Positions 6,408-12,916 of a stretch of 14,037 nucleotides of DNA are shown here, piece by piece. Positions within the stretch are counted from its first letter, which is position 1. Each line of letters opens with the position of its first letter. A model generated the notes under the pieces. That model made no database searches. It was not told the DNA's origin and saw only the letters and a program-made list of their open reading frames with translations. The translations under genes and the position numbers were made by a program. Source of the stretch: JAURVT01 sp049059935 (GTDB taxonomy: Bacteria > Actinomycetota > Actinomycetes > Propionibacteriales > Nocardioidaceae); contig NZ_JBMGQR010000095.1 of the NCBI RefSeq assembly GCF_049059935.1, forward strand, positions 1-14,037, given 5' to 3'.

Positions 6408-6553
6408 ACGTTCCGCCCCCACGTGCTGCGACACCCCCGTCACCGAGCTCGAACGCGGTCCTGGCGATGGCGCGACGGGCGTGGATCGGGGGTGCGTCCG
6501 CGAGCGGACGTGAGGGACGATGCCGCGCACGGGCGGCGAAGTCAACCGCGCCC

Positions 6554-6585
6554 TGACCTGCACGGACGTGCGTCCCCGCAGGTCA
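6554..6585. repeat. Two-part hairpin or dyad in the lnt upstream spacer
   Basis: TGACCTGC (6554-6561) and GCAGGTCA (6578-6585) are perfect reverse complements. Inside them GGAC (6564-6567) pairs with GTCC (6572-6575) after a 2x2 internal loop. As RNA this is a stable 12-pair hairpin; as DNA it could be a dyad operator. It is 93 nt past the amidohydrolase stop, so it could be a second terminator. Confidence 0.45.
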
Positions 6586-6633
6586 TCGCGGGTGGCCGTG
6601 GGGCGAATGTCGGGTGACCGTCTCGCGATCCGG

Positions 6634-6657
6634 CGGCGTGTCGCCTGCGACACGCCG
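6634..6657 (-). terminator. Terminator-like hairpin after the amidohydrolase gene
   Basis: CGGCGTGTCG (6634-6643) and CGACACGCCG (6648-6657) form a perfect 10-bp stem with a 4-nt loop, 20 nt downstream of the amidohydrolase stop on the minus strand. No T-run follows, as is common in this group. Confidence 0.65.
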
Positions 6658-6677
6658 GGCGGCCGCGGCGACCCGTC

Positions 6678-8243
6678 TCAGCCGGTGGAGTCGTGGAGCA
6701 CCCGGCCGTCGTGGACGGTGGTGCGGCAGACCGGCGCGGGGAGGCGGCAGGTCGCCCGCGCAGCCTCCCACGCACCCGCCGAGGTGACGCCCTCGGGTGC
6801 GTCCCAGACCGCGTAGGAGGCCGGGTGCCCCACGGCCAGCACGCCGTGGCCGTCGTCGCGGCGCGCCGCCCGCCAGCCGGCGACGGTGTGCGCGGCGATC
6901 GCGGCGTCCAGGCCGATGCCCTGGCCGGGCGTGCGGTGCTCCACGGCGGCGCGCACCGCGGGCCACGCGCCGAAGGGCGTGACCGGGGCGTCGGAGCCGA
7001 AGGCCAGCGGCACGCCCGCGGCCGCGAGCTCGGCGAAGGGGTTCATCCGCAGGGCGCGGGCGGTGCCGAGCCGGCGCTCGTACAGGCCGCCGGGACCGCC
7101 CCAGGTGGAGTCGAAGCACGGCTGCACGCTCGCGTGGAGCCCCAGGCGGGCCACCTCGGCCACCGCGGCGACGTCGACGAGCTCGAGGTGCTCCAGGCGG
7201 TGCCGGGCGGCCCGGAGCACGTCCAGGCCGACGACCTCGGCGGCGTCCGCGAACCCGGCGAGCACGGTGGCGACGGCGGCGTCGCCGATGACGTGGAACC
7301 CGGCCTGCAGGCCGCGCCCGGTGCAGGCGACGACGTGGGCCGCGACCTCGTCGCGCTCGAGGTACAGGTGGCCCGACCCGGCGTCGTCGGCGTAGGGCTC
7401 GAGGAGGGCGGCGGTGCGCGAGCCCACGGCGCCGTCGCAGCACAGGTCGCCGGCGAGCCCGGCCAGGCCGTGACGCTCGGCCAGCTCCCAGGCCTCGGGC
7501 TCGCCCCAGTAGCCGACCACCTCGGGCAGCGGCCGTTCGGCTAAGAGCGAGGCGACGACGGCGAAGTCGGTCTCCTCGGACAGGTGGGGCGCGCCGAGCT
7601 CGTGGACGCTGACGAGCCCCGCCGCGGCGGCCGAGCCGAGCGCCCGGCCGATGGCCTCGCGTCGCTGTGTGGCCGGGATGGCGGCGTCGAGGGCCAGGCG
7701 GCAGCGGTGGTGGGCGTCGCGCTCGACCCAGCCGTCGTCGCGCCAGCCGGCGCTCGTCACGATCGAGGGATCGGCGTCGACGAGGGAGGACGAGACGAGC
7801 GCGGAGTGGGAGTCGATCCGGCTGAGGTACCCGATGCGCCCCTGCAGGACGTGGTCGAGCTGCGCGCGCGTGGGGCGGTCGTCGGGCCAGGTGCTGTCGT
7901 CCCAGCCGTGACCGATCACCACCACGTCGGCGCCGTGGGCCCTGACGTGGGCGGTGAGCAGGTCGAGCGCCTCGCGACCGCTCCTCGCCGTGGTGAGGTC
8001 GACCCCGCGCTGCGCCAGGCCCGTCGAGGCGAGGTGCACGTGGGCGTCGACGAAGCCGGGGGTGACCAGGGCACCGTCCAGCTCGACGACCTCGGTGGCG
8101 TCGGCCGTCCAGGCGGCGGCGTCGTCGTCGCGGCCGACCCAACGGACCGTGCCGCCCTCGACGGCGAGCGCGGTGGCGTCGTCACGTCCGGGGGTGAGGA
8201 CATGGCCCCCGCGCAGCAGGACTCGGGGCTCGGGAGCGGGCAC
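6678..8243 (-). CDS. Amidohydrolase family 3 (YtcJ-like) metal-dependent hydrolase
   Basis: A 521-residue protein, the usual length of YtcJ-like members of the amidohydrolase superfamily. Metal-site and family motifs are in order: TPGFVDAHVHL (61-71, the HxH), DGAVGSRTAALL (270-281, the family's DG..GSRTA), GFHVIGDAAV (315-324), HRLEHLEL (348-355) and FGSDAPV (415-421, catalytic Asp418). An N-terminal beta-sandwich (about 8-60) and its C-terminal return (from about 465) flank the barrel. Characterised relatives include N-substituted formamide deformylase, but substrates vary and cannot be assigned here. The GTG start has AGGA at 8251-8254 with 7-nt spacing. It is divergent from the aminomutase, with 116 nt between starts, and appears to be transcribed alone. 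No signal peptide is visible, so the protein is probably cytoplasmic. Confidence 0.9.
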   Translation of the reverse strand: MPAPEPRVLLRGGHVLTPGRDDATALAVEGGTVRWVGRDDDAAAWTADATEVVELDGALVTPGFVDAHVHLASTGLAQRGVDLTTARSGREALDLLTAHVRAHGADVVVIGHGWDDSTWPDDRPTRAQLDHVLQGRIGYLSRIDSHSALVSSSLVDADPSIVTSAGWRDDGWVERDAHHRCRLALDAAIPATQRREAIGRALGSAAAAGLVSVHELGAPHLSEETDFAVVASLLAERPLPEVVGYWGEPEAWELAERHGLAGLAGDLCCDGAVGSRTAALLEPYADDAGSGHLYLERDEVAAHVVACTGRGLQAGFHVIGDAAVATVLAGFADAAEVVGLDVLRAARHRLEHLELVDVAAVAEVARLGLHASVQPCFDSTWGGPGGLYERRLGTARALRMNPFAELAAAGVPLAFGSDAPVTPFGAWPAVRAAVEHRTPGQGIGLDAAIAAHTVAGWRAARRDDGHGVLAVGHPASYAVWDAPEGVTSAGAWEAARATCRLPAPVCRTTVHDGRVLHDSTG

Positions 8244-8283
8244 GGGATCATCCTGTCACCCGGCGCGCCGTCCTGTCGTTCGG

Positions 8284-8312
8284 TCGACTCACCGCAAGAC
8301 GTCCGTTAGCCT
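8284..8312 (+). promoter_or_regulatory. Promoter of the KamA-family aminomutase gene
   Basis: TCGACT (8284-8289), 17 nt, then TAGCCT (8307-8312) fit the -35 and the TANNNT -10 of a principal-sigma promoter. The predicted start is A8319, giving a 41-nt leader to the ATG at 8360. The -10 is identical to that proposed for lnt. Confidence 0.5.
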
Positions 8313-8338
8313 GGGCGCATCACCGCACATCTTGCGGT
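8291..8338. repeat. 9-bp inverted repeat bracketing the aminomutase promoter, with a nested leader hairpin
   Basis: ACCGCAAGA (8291-8299) and TCTTGCGGT (8330-8338) are perfect reverse complements and flank the -10 and predicted RNA start. A second ACCGCA at 8322-8327 can pair with TGCGGT at 8333-8338 around 5 nt to make a hairpin in the leader RNA. The layout suits a looping or two-site repressor in DNA, and a small leader structure in RNA. The binding protein is unknown. Confidence 0.5.
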
Positions 8339-8359
8339 CCGAGACGAGGAGGCGAGCAC

Positions 8360-9829
8360 ATGACCACCAGCCTGGACCTGCCCACCTGGGCCACCGGGGC
8401 GCCGCGCGAGACCGGCGAGCAGCCCTACACCTACCGGCGGACACCGCTCGTCGAGCCCGACTGGACCCGCTTCCCGGGGTGGGCCGACGTCACCGAGGAG
8501 CAGTGGCGCTCCGCGCAGTGGCAGCGCTCGCACTGCGTCAAGAACCTCAAGCAGCTGCGCGACGTCGTCGGACCCGGCCTGGACGAGCGCTTCCTCGCCG
8601 ACCTCGAGCGCGACCAGGCCGAGCGCGCCACCATGGCGATGCTGCTGCCGCCGCAGATGCTCAACACGATGGTGCCGCACCTGGCGCCCACCGAGCCCGG
8701 CTTCACCGAGGCCCTCTACGCCGACCCCGTGCGTCGCTACATGACGCCGGTCTTCTCCGACCGCCGCACGGACTGGCCGAGCCACCCGTTCGCCACGCGC
8801 GACTCGCTGCACGAGCACGACATGTGGGCCACCGAGGGCCTGACGCACCGCTACCCCACCAAGGTGCTCGCCGAGGTGTTGCCGACCTGCCCGCAGTACT
8901 GCGGCCACTGCACGCGGATGGACCTCGTCGGCACCTCGACCCCGGTGATCGACAAGCTCAAGTTCACCCTCAAGCCCGTCGACCGCCTCGACGAGATGAT
9001 CGCCTACCTGCACCGCACGCCGGGTGTCCGCGACGTGGTGGTGTCCGGAGGCGACGTCGCCAACCTGCCGTGGGCGCGGCTGGAGTTCTTCGTCGGCTCC
9101 CTGCTCGAGGTCGACAGCGTCCGCGACATCCGCCTGGCGACCAAGGCCCTGATGGGGCTCCCCCAGCACTGGCTGCAGGACGACGTCCGCGCCGGCATGG
9201 AGCGCCTGGCCACCACCGCCCGCTCCCGCGGCGTGAACCTCGCGATCCACACCCACGTGAACCACGTCAACTCGCTGACGCCGCTCGTGGCCGAGGCCTC
9301 CCGCGCGATGCTCGACGCGGGCGTGCGCGACGTCCGCAACCAGGGCGTCCTGCTCGAGGGCGTCAACGCCGACGCCCACACCCTGCTCGACCTGTGCTTC
9401 GGCCTCCAGGACGAGGCCTCGATCACGCCGTACTACTTCTACCTGTGCGACATGATCCCGTTCAGCGAGCACTGGCGGACGTCGGTCGCCAAGGCCCAGG
9501 AGCTGCAGCACGCGATCATGGGCTACCTGCCCGGCTTCGCGACGCCCCGCATCGTCTGCGACGTGCCCTACGTCGGCAAGCGGTGGGTGCACCAGCTCGA
9601 GTCGTACGACCACGAGCGTGGCGTCACGTTCTGGACCAAGAACTACCGCACGTCCCTCGAGGCCACCGACGCCGGCGCCCTGGAGCGCACCTACGAGTAC
9701 CACGACCCGATCCACACGCTGCCCGAGTCGGGCCAGCAGTGGTGGCGCGACCACGCCGGCACCGAGCTGGCCGAGGCCGAGCGTGCGGCCCGCGCCAGCC
9801 GGGAGGCGTCCGAGGCCCAGCGCGACTGA
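8360..9829 (+). CDS. KamA-family radical SAM/PLP aminomutase (lysine 2,3-aminomutase-like)
   Basis: A 489-residue protein. The radical SAM cluster motif is C177-PQY-C181-GH-C184 (CX3CX2C), followed by VVVSGGD (226-232). The PLP end is recognisable: YYFYLCDMIPF (358-368) with Asp364, then VCDVPYVGKRWV (399-410) with Asp401 and Lys407. By comparison with clostridial lysine 2,3-aminomutase these match the two Asp that hold the substrate amino group (D293, D330) and the PLP lysine (K337), favouring a lysine-like substrate over glutamate. The protein is about 70 residues longer than the clostridial enzyme, and the Asp-to-Lys spacing is one residue shorter. The ATG has GAGGAGG (8346-8352) at 7 nt. 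No beta-lysine acetyltransferase (AblB) or other partner is adjacent. The end abuts the gntR stop (TGATCA). Exact substrate unknown. Confidence 0.87.
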   Translation: MTTSLDLPTWATGAPRETGEQPYTYRRTPLVEPDWTRFPGWADVTEEQWRSAQWQRSHCVKNLKQLRDVVGPGLDERFLADLERDQAERATMAMLLPPQMLNTMVPHLAPTEPGFTEALYADPVRRYMTPVFSDRRTDWPSHPFATRDSLHEHDMWATEGLTHRYPTKVLAEVLPTCPQYCGHCTRMDLVGTSTPVIDKLKFTLKPVDRLDEMIAYLHRTPGVRDVVVSGGDVANLPWARLEFFVGSLLEVDSVRDIRLATKALMGLPQHWLQDDVRAGMERLATTARSRGVNLAIHTHVNHVNSLTPLVAEASRAMLDAGVRDVRNQGVLLEGVNADAHTLLDLCFGLQDEASITPYYFYLCDMIPFSEHWRTSVAKAQELQHAIMGYLPGFATPRIVCDVPYVGKRWVHQLESYDHERGVTFWTKNYRTSLEATDAGALERTYEYHDPIHTLPESGQQWWRDHAGTELAEAERAARASREASEAQRD

Positions 9830-10681
9830 TCACCGCTGCTCGCCGAGCAGCTCCTGCAGCTCGGCGAGCAGGGCCCGGGCACGGTCGAGGTCGGGCGGGC
9901 CCGACGGCACCGGCGTCCGGTCCGCGCGATCGACCGTGACCACCTCGGCGGCGTCGGTCACGTCGACGTCGAAGACCACCTTGTCGGCCCGGTGCCAGGT
10001 GGTGAACCACTCGAGCGGTCGGCCGTGCTGGTCCACCGACTCGCCCTCGAGCAGCAGCAGGGGCGCGCCCGGCTCGACGCCGAGGGCCGCCGCCAGACGC
10101 TCGTCGGCGGCCACCGAGCGGATCTGGCGACGGCCGCTGCGGGGACGCAGACCGTGCCGGTCGGTGAGGAGCCGGTGCAGGGACGCGTCCTCGAGGTCGG
10201 CCGGGTCGAGCTCGGGGACGCTCGAGCGCGGCAGCCAGGTGCGGACGTAGGACAGCGGCTCGTCCCCCACCGAGCGCATCCGCTCGATCCGGAGGGTGTC
10301 GTGCGTGCCGAGGAACGCGGCCGCGTCCGGCGGCGGCTCGTCGGGGGCGACGAGGTCCACGCGCGTGCGCAGCCGGTGGCCGGCCCGGGCGAACTGGTCG
10401 AACATCCCGGCCGTCCGCTGCACCAGCCGTCGGTGCTCGGCCGGCGGCGCCACGACGCTCGGCGCCCCCTGCCGGCGGACGACGAGGCCCTCGTCGGCCA
10501 GCCGGCCGACCGCCTGCCGGACGACGCTGCGCGCGACCCCGAACTGCTCCTGCAGCGCCGCCTCGCTCGGCAGCGTCGAGCCGGGTGCGAGGTCGTGGCC
10601 GAGGATCTCGCGGCGCAGCGCCTCGGCGATCTGCAGGTAGAGCGGGTCCGCCGAGTCGCGGTCCAGCGGTGCGGTGGTCAC
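9830..10681 (-). CDS. GntR/HutC-family transcriptional regulator with UTRA domain
   Basis: A 283-residue DNA-binding repressor type. The winged helix-turn-helix is at about 12-78: PLYLQIAEALRREILG, then LPSEAALQEQFGVARSVVRQAVGRLADEGLVVRRQG. The UTRA ligand-binding domain spans about 95-235 and contains the typical LRIERMR, YVRTWLP and HRLLTDRHGL stretches. A charged, Leu-rich tail (about 262-281) ends the protein. It lies 10 nt after the pdxA2 stop, making it the last gene of the permease-kinase-dehydrogenase operon, and it is the obvious regulator of that operon through the palindrome at 13952-13974. The ligand is likely threonate or a phosphorylated derivative (inference). The GTG start has no Shine-Dalgarno; a -10 box 7 nt upstream suggests its own leaderless transcript besides read-through. 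Confidence 0.92.
   Translation of the reverse strand: MTTAPLDRDSADPLYLQIAEALRREILGHDLAPGSTLPSEAALQEQFGVARSVVRQAVGRLADEGLVVRRQGAPSVVAPPAEHRRLVQRTAGMFDQFARAGHRLRTRVDLVAPDEPPPDAAAFLGTHDTLRIERMRSVGDEPLSYVRTWLPRSSVPELDPADLEDASLHRLLTDRHGLRPRSGRRQIRSVAADERLAAALGVEPGAPLLLLEGESVDQHGRPLEWFTTWHRADKVVFDVDVTDAAEVVTVDRADRTPVPSGPPDLDRARALLAELQELLGEQR
9836..9871 (+). terminator. Aminomutase terminator hairpin embedded in the gntR 3' coding end
   Basis: CTGCTCGCCGAGC (9836-9848) and GCTCGGCGAGCAG (9859-9871) are perfect 13-bp arms. After one A/A mismatch, two more pairs form around TCCT (9852-9855). The stem starts 6 nt after the aminomutase stop and lies wholly inside gntR, where it encodes part of the LLAELQELLGE tail. 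No T-run follows. It is symmetrical enough to act on either transcript, but for gntR it lies before the stop. Confidence 0.65.
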
Positions 10682-10688
10682 GGGAGGC

Positions 10689-10694
10689 AGTCTA
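10689..10694 (-). promoter_or_regulatory. Candidate -10 box for a leaderless gntR transcript
   Basis: TAGACT (10694 to 10689, minus strand) fits TANNNT and is followed by GCCTCCC (7 nt) and the GTG at 10681. The first three bases are also the pdxA2 stop codon. No Shine-Dalgarno precedes the GTG, so either this promoter or coupling to pdxA2 translation is needed. Confidence 0.4.
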
Positions 10695-11735
10695 GGAAGT
10701 GCGGGCGGCCTCGCCGGCGCGCGCGGTCTCCCAGACCTGGCCCCAGCCGGGTGCGAGCTCGGCGGCGCGCCGGGTGGCGAGCACCAGGCTGGCCTCGCGC
10801 GCGATGCCCTGGCCGGCGATGTCGAACGCCGTCCCGTGGTCGACCGACACGCGCACGACCGGGAGCCCGACGGTGATGTTGACGCCGTCGTCGCCGTAGA
10901 CCGCCTTGAACGGGGCGTGGCCCTGGTCGTGGTAGCAGACCACGACCAGGTCCCACTTGCCGTTGACGGCCTGCGGGATCAGCGCGTCGGCGGGCAGCGG
11001 GCCGTGGGCGTTGATGCCGGCGGCACGGGCCGCCTCGACGGCCGGGGCGAGGACGTCGGCGTCCTCGTCGCCGAAGATGCGGTTCTCGCCGGCGTGCGGG
11101 TTGAGGCCCGCGACGCCGATGCGCTCGTCGGGGCGGCCGAGCGCGCGGGCGAAGGAGCCCACCAGGCGCAGGACGTCGTCGGTGCGCTCGCGGGTCACGT
11201 CGTCGATCGCCCGGCGCAGCGAGACGTGCGTGGTGAGGTGGAAGAAGTACAGGTCGCCGGCGGACAGGACCAGGCTGAAGTTCCGCACCCCGAACTCGTG
11301 GGCGAGCAGCTCGGTGTGGCCGGGCCACTGGTGGCCGCCGGCGTGCATCGCGGCCTTGTTGAGCGGGGCGGTGACGATGCCGTCGACCGCGCCGTCGCGG
11401 GCCAGGGCGCACGCCCGCTGGACGAAGCGGGCCGCGCCGTCGCCCGCGGCCGGGCTGATCTGCCCCCACGGCACGTCGCCGAGCGAGGGACCGTCCTGGA
11501 CGAGCTCGATGGTGCCGGGCTCGTTGCGTGCGTCGCGCGGGTCCTCGACCACGACGACCTTCGACGGGTCGCCGCCGACGACCTCGACGCCGCGGCGGAG
11601 CGCGTCGGCGTCACCGATGACGACGGGACGGCAGATCTCACGCAGGTCGTCGTGGCCGAGCAGGGTGCGCGCGGTGGTCTCGGGTCCGATGCCGGCGACG
11701 TCGCCGACGGTCAGGGCCAGGGTGGGGACGCTCAT
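10692..11735 (-). CDS. pdxA2: D-threonate 4-phosphate dehydrogenase (PdxA2 type)
   Basis: A 347-residue PdxA-family NAD-dependent metal enzyme. In the threonate pathway PdxA2 oxidises 4-phospho-D-threonate at C3 and decarboxylates it to dihydroxyacetone phosphate. Seen: LTVGDVAGIGPE (8-19), APLNKAAM (123-130), PGHTELLA (138-145), FFHLTTHVSLRRAI (164-177), GLNPHAGE (210-217), CYHDQGHAPFK (267-277) and DHGTAFDIAG (299-308). The three metal histidines expected from E. coli PdxA are His140, His170 and His269. YHDQGH followed by xPxK resembles the PdxA2 branch more than the vitamin B6 enzyme (YHDQGLP). Most actinobacteria make PLP by PdxS/PdxT, which also argues against a B6 role. The ATG has GAGGAG 6 nt upstream and overlaps the kinase stop as ATGA (11732-11735). 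Confidence 0.88.
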   Translation of the reverse strand: MSVPTLALTVGDVAGIGPETTARTLLGHDDLREICRPVVIGDADALRRGVEVVGGDPSKVVVVEDPRDARNEPGTIELVQDGPSLGDVPWGQISPAAGDGAARFVQRACALARDGAVDGIVTAPLNKAAMHAGGHQWPGHTELLAHEFGVRNFSLVLSAGDLYFFHLTTHVSLRRAIDDVTRERTDDVLRLVGSFARALGRPDERIGVAGLNPHAGENRIFGDEDADVLAPAVEAARAAGINAHGPLPADALIPQAVNGKWDLVVVCYHDQGHAPFKAVYGDDGVNITVGLPVVRVSVDHGTAFDIAGQGIAREASLVLATRRAAELAPGWGQVWETARAGEAARTS

Positions 11736-12916
11736 GAGCTGCTCCTCGTGGTGTGGACGGCCTGCGCCGCCTCGATCAGGATGTCGGGTCCGCCGAAGCC
11801 GCCGGCCTTGGTGGCGACGCGCATGCCGGCGTGGTCGCCGCCGACGAGGCGGCCGAGGGGCACGCCGGTGGCCACCGTGCCGTCGAGCCGGATGCCGTCC
11901 GCGCCGAGCCCCTCGAGCACGGCGCGGGCGCCGTCGCCGCCGGCGAGCACGAGCCCGGAGACCAGGCCCTTCGCGGCGAGCCGGGTGACGAGGTCGGCCA
12001 CGCGCGCGGCGACGAGCACGGGGTCGAGCCCGGCGGCGGCGTCGGGGGTCGTGACGAGCGCGACGGGGGGCCCGTCGGTCGACACGTCGTGCAGCGCACC
12101 GGCGACCAGGCGCTCCCACGCCTGGTCGTCGGCCACCGCGTCGGCCTCGCACCGCACGACCGGAGCGCCGGTGATCGCCAGGGTCTCGGCCTGGTCGCGC
12201 GAGGCGTCGTGCAGGGAGGTGACGACGACGAGCGAGGTGCCGACGGCGTGCGAGACCCGCCAGCGGCGCGCGAGGGGTTCGGCGAGGCCGGCGGAGCCGA
12301 CCGCGACGGCCCGCTCCCCCAGCAGCACCAGGGCGCGGGCAAGGCGGTCGAGGTCCTCCTCGTCGGCCGCGTCGACCACCACGACGTCGCCGTGCCGGGT
12401 CAGCTCGGCCGCGAGGTCGTCGTCGGACCAGGCCGGGTCGGGCGTCAGGTGCGACGTGCCGAGCAGGGTGGGGACGTGGCTCTCGCGCACGGGGGTGACG
12501 GGGTCGCGGCCCACGGCCGTGGCGGAGACGGGCACGCCGCCGACGAGCAGCACGCCGTCGACGACCTGGCGACCGACCGCCGGGTAGGCGGGGCACACCA
12601 CCGCCACGGTGCCGGGCGGCAGCGCGGCGAGCACGGCGTCGATCTCGGCCCTCACCGGGCCGCGCACGGTGGAGTCGACCTTCTTGTAGAGCAGCACGCC
12701 GTCGAGGTCGAGCGCGTCGAGGGTCGACCCCACGGCCGCGGTCGCGTCGGCGGCGTCCATCGCGCGGGAGTCGGTGGTGAGCGCGACGACCTCGGCGTCG
12801 GTCGTCGCCGACGGGCGCAGCCTGATCTCGGAGGTCCAGCCGACCCGGTCGAACTGGGCCGCGGTGTCGCCGGCACCGGTGAGGTCGTCGGCGAGGACCA
12901 CCACGCGCGCCGTCAC
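11732..12916 (-). CDS. dtnK: Four-carbon acid sugar kinase, DUF1537 family (D-threonate kinase)
   Basis: A 394-residue two-domain kinase. The N-terminal substrate domain starts with LADDLTGAGDTAAQF (8-22, the family's DDLTGA.D) and contains YKKVDSTVRGPV (77-88) and CPAYPAVGR (108-116). The C-terminal nucleotide domain has GSAGLAEPLAR (207-217), LAGGDGA (324-330) and the closing TKAGGFG (369-375). DUF1537 enzymes phosphorylate four-carbon sugar acids; together with PdxA2, rather than OtnC-type aldolases or an adjacent 2-dehydrogenase (LtnD/DenD), the expected substrate is D-threonate, giving 4-phospho-D-threonate. The GTG at 12916 overlaps the permease TGA as GTGA, and the stop overlaps the pdxA2 ATG, so the three are translated as a coupled set. 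The open frame upstream to 13531 is a shadow of the permease gene. Confidence 0.88.
   Translation of the reverse strand: MTARVVVLADDLTGAGDTAAQFDRVGWTSEIRLRPSATTDAEVVALTTDSRAMDAADATAAVGSTLDALDLDGVLLYKKVDSTVRGPVRAEIDAVLAALPPGTVAVVCPAYPAVGRQVVDGVLLVGGVPVSATAVGRDPVTPVRESHVPTLLGTSHLTPDPAWSDDDLAAELTRHGDVVVVDAADEEDLDRLARALVLLGERAVAVGSAGLAEPLARRWRVSHAVGTSLVVVTSLHDASRDQAETLAITGAPVVRCEADAVADDQAWERLVAGALHDVSTDGPPVALVTTPDAAAGLDPVLVAARVADLVTRLAAKGLVSGLVLAGGDGARAVLEGLGADGIRLDGTVATGVPLGRLVGGDHAGMRVATKAGGFGGPDILIEAAQAVHTTRSSS

Larger units (their letters stand above)
6261..6677. other. 417-nt spacer with inverted repeats and no convincing gene
   Basis: Between the lnt start and the amidohydrolase stop no frame shows protein-like composition: the open frames present are Arg/Pro/Ser-rich and lack starts with ribosome sites. 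The spacer holds the lnt promoter (6267-6272), a 16-bp inverted repeat enclosing 52 nt (6323-6407), a 6-bp hairpin at 6495-6510 (CGTCCG/CGGACG around CGAG), a two-part hairpin (6554-6585) and a terminator-like stem (6634-6657). It also marks the change from conserved envelope genes to metabolic accessory genes. Confidence 0.6.

Noticed and set aside
6354..6653. A 99-codon minus-strand open frame in the lnt upstream spacer
   Set aside because: Arg/Pro/Ser-rich composition, no ribosome site, and it runs through three inverted repeats.
8360..9829. EF-P lysine aminomutase EpmB
   Set aside because: The protein is far longer than EpmB (about 340 residues) and no epmA or efp gene is nearby.
10692..11735. 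Vitamin B6 biosynthetic PdxA
   Set aside because: Coupled with a DUF1537 kinase and a sugar-acid permease, carries the YHDQGH-type motif, and most actinobacteria use PdxS/PdxT; PdxA2 fits better.
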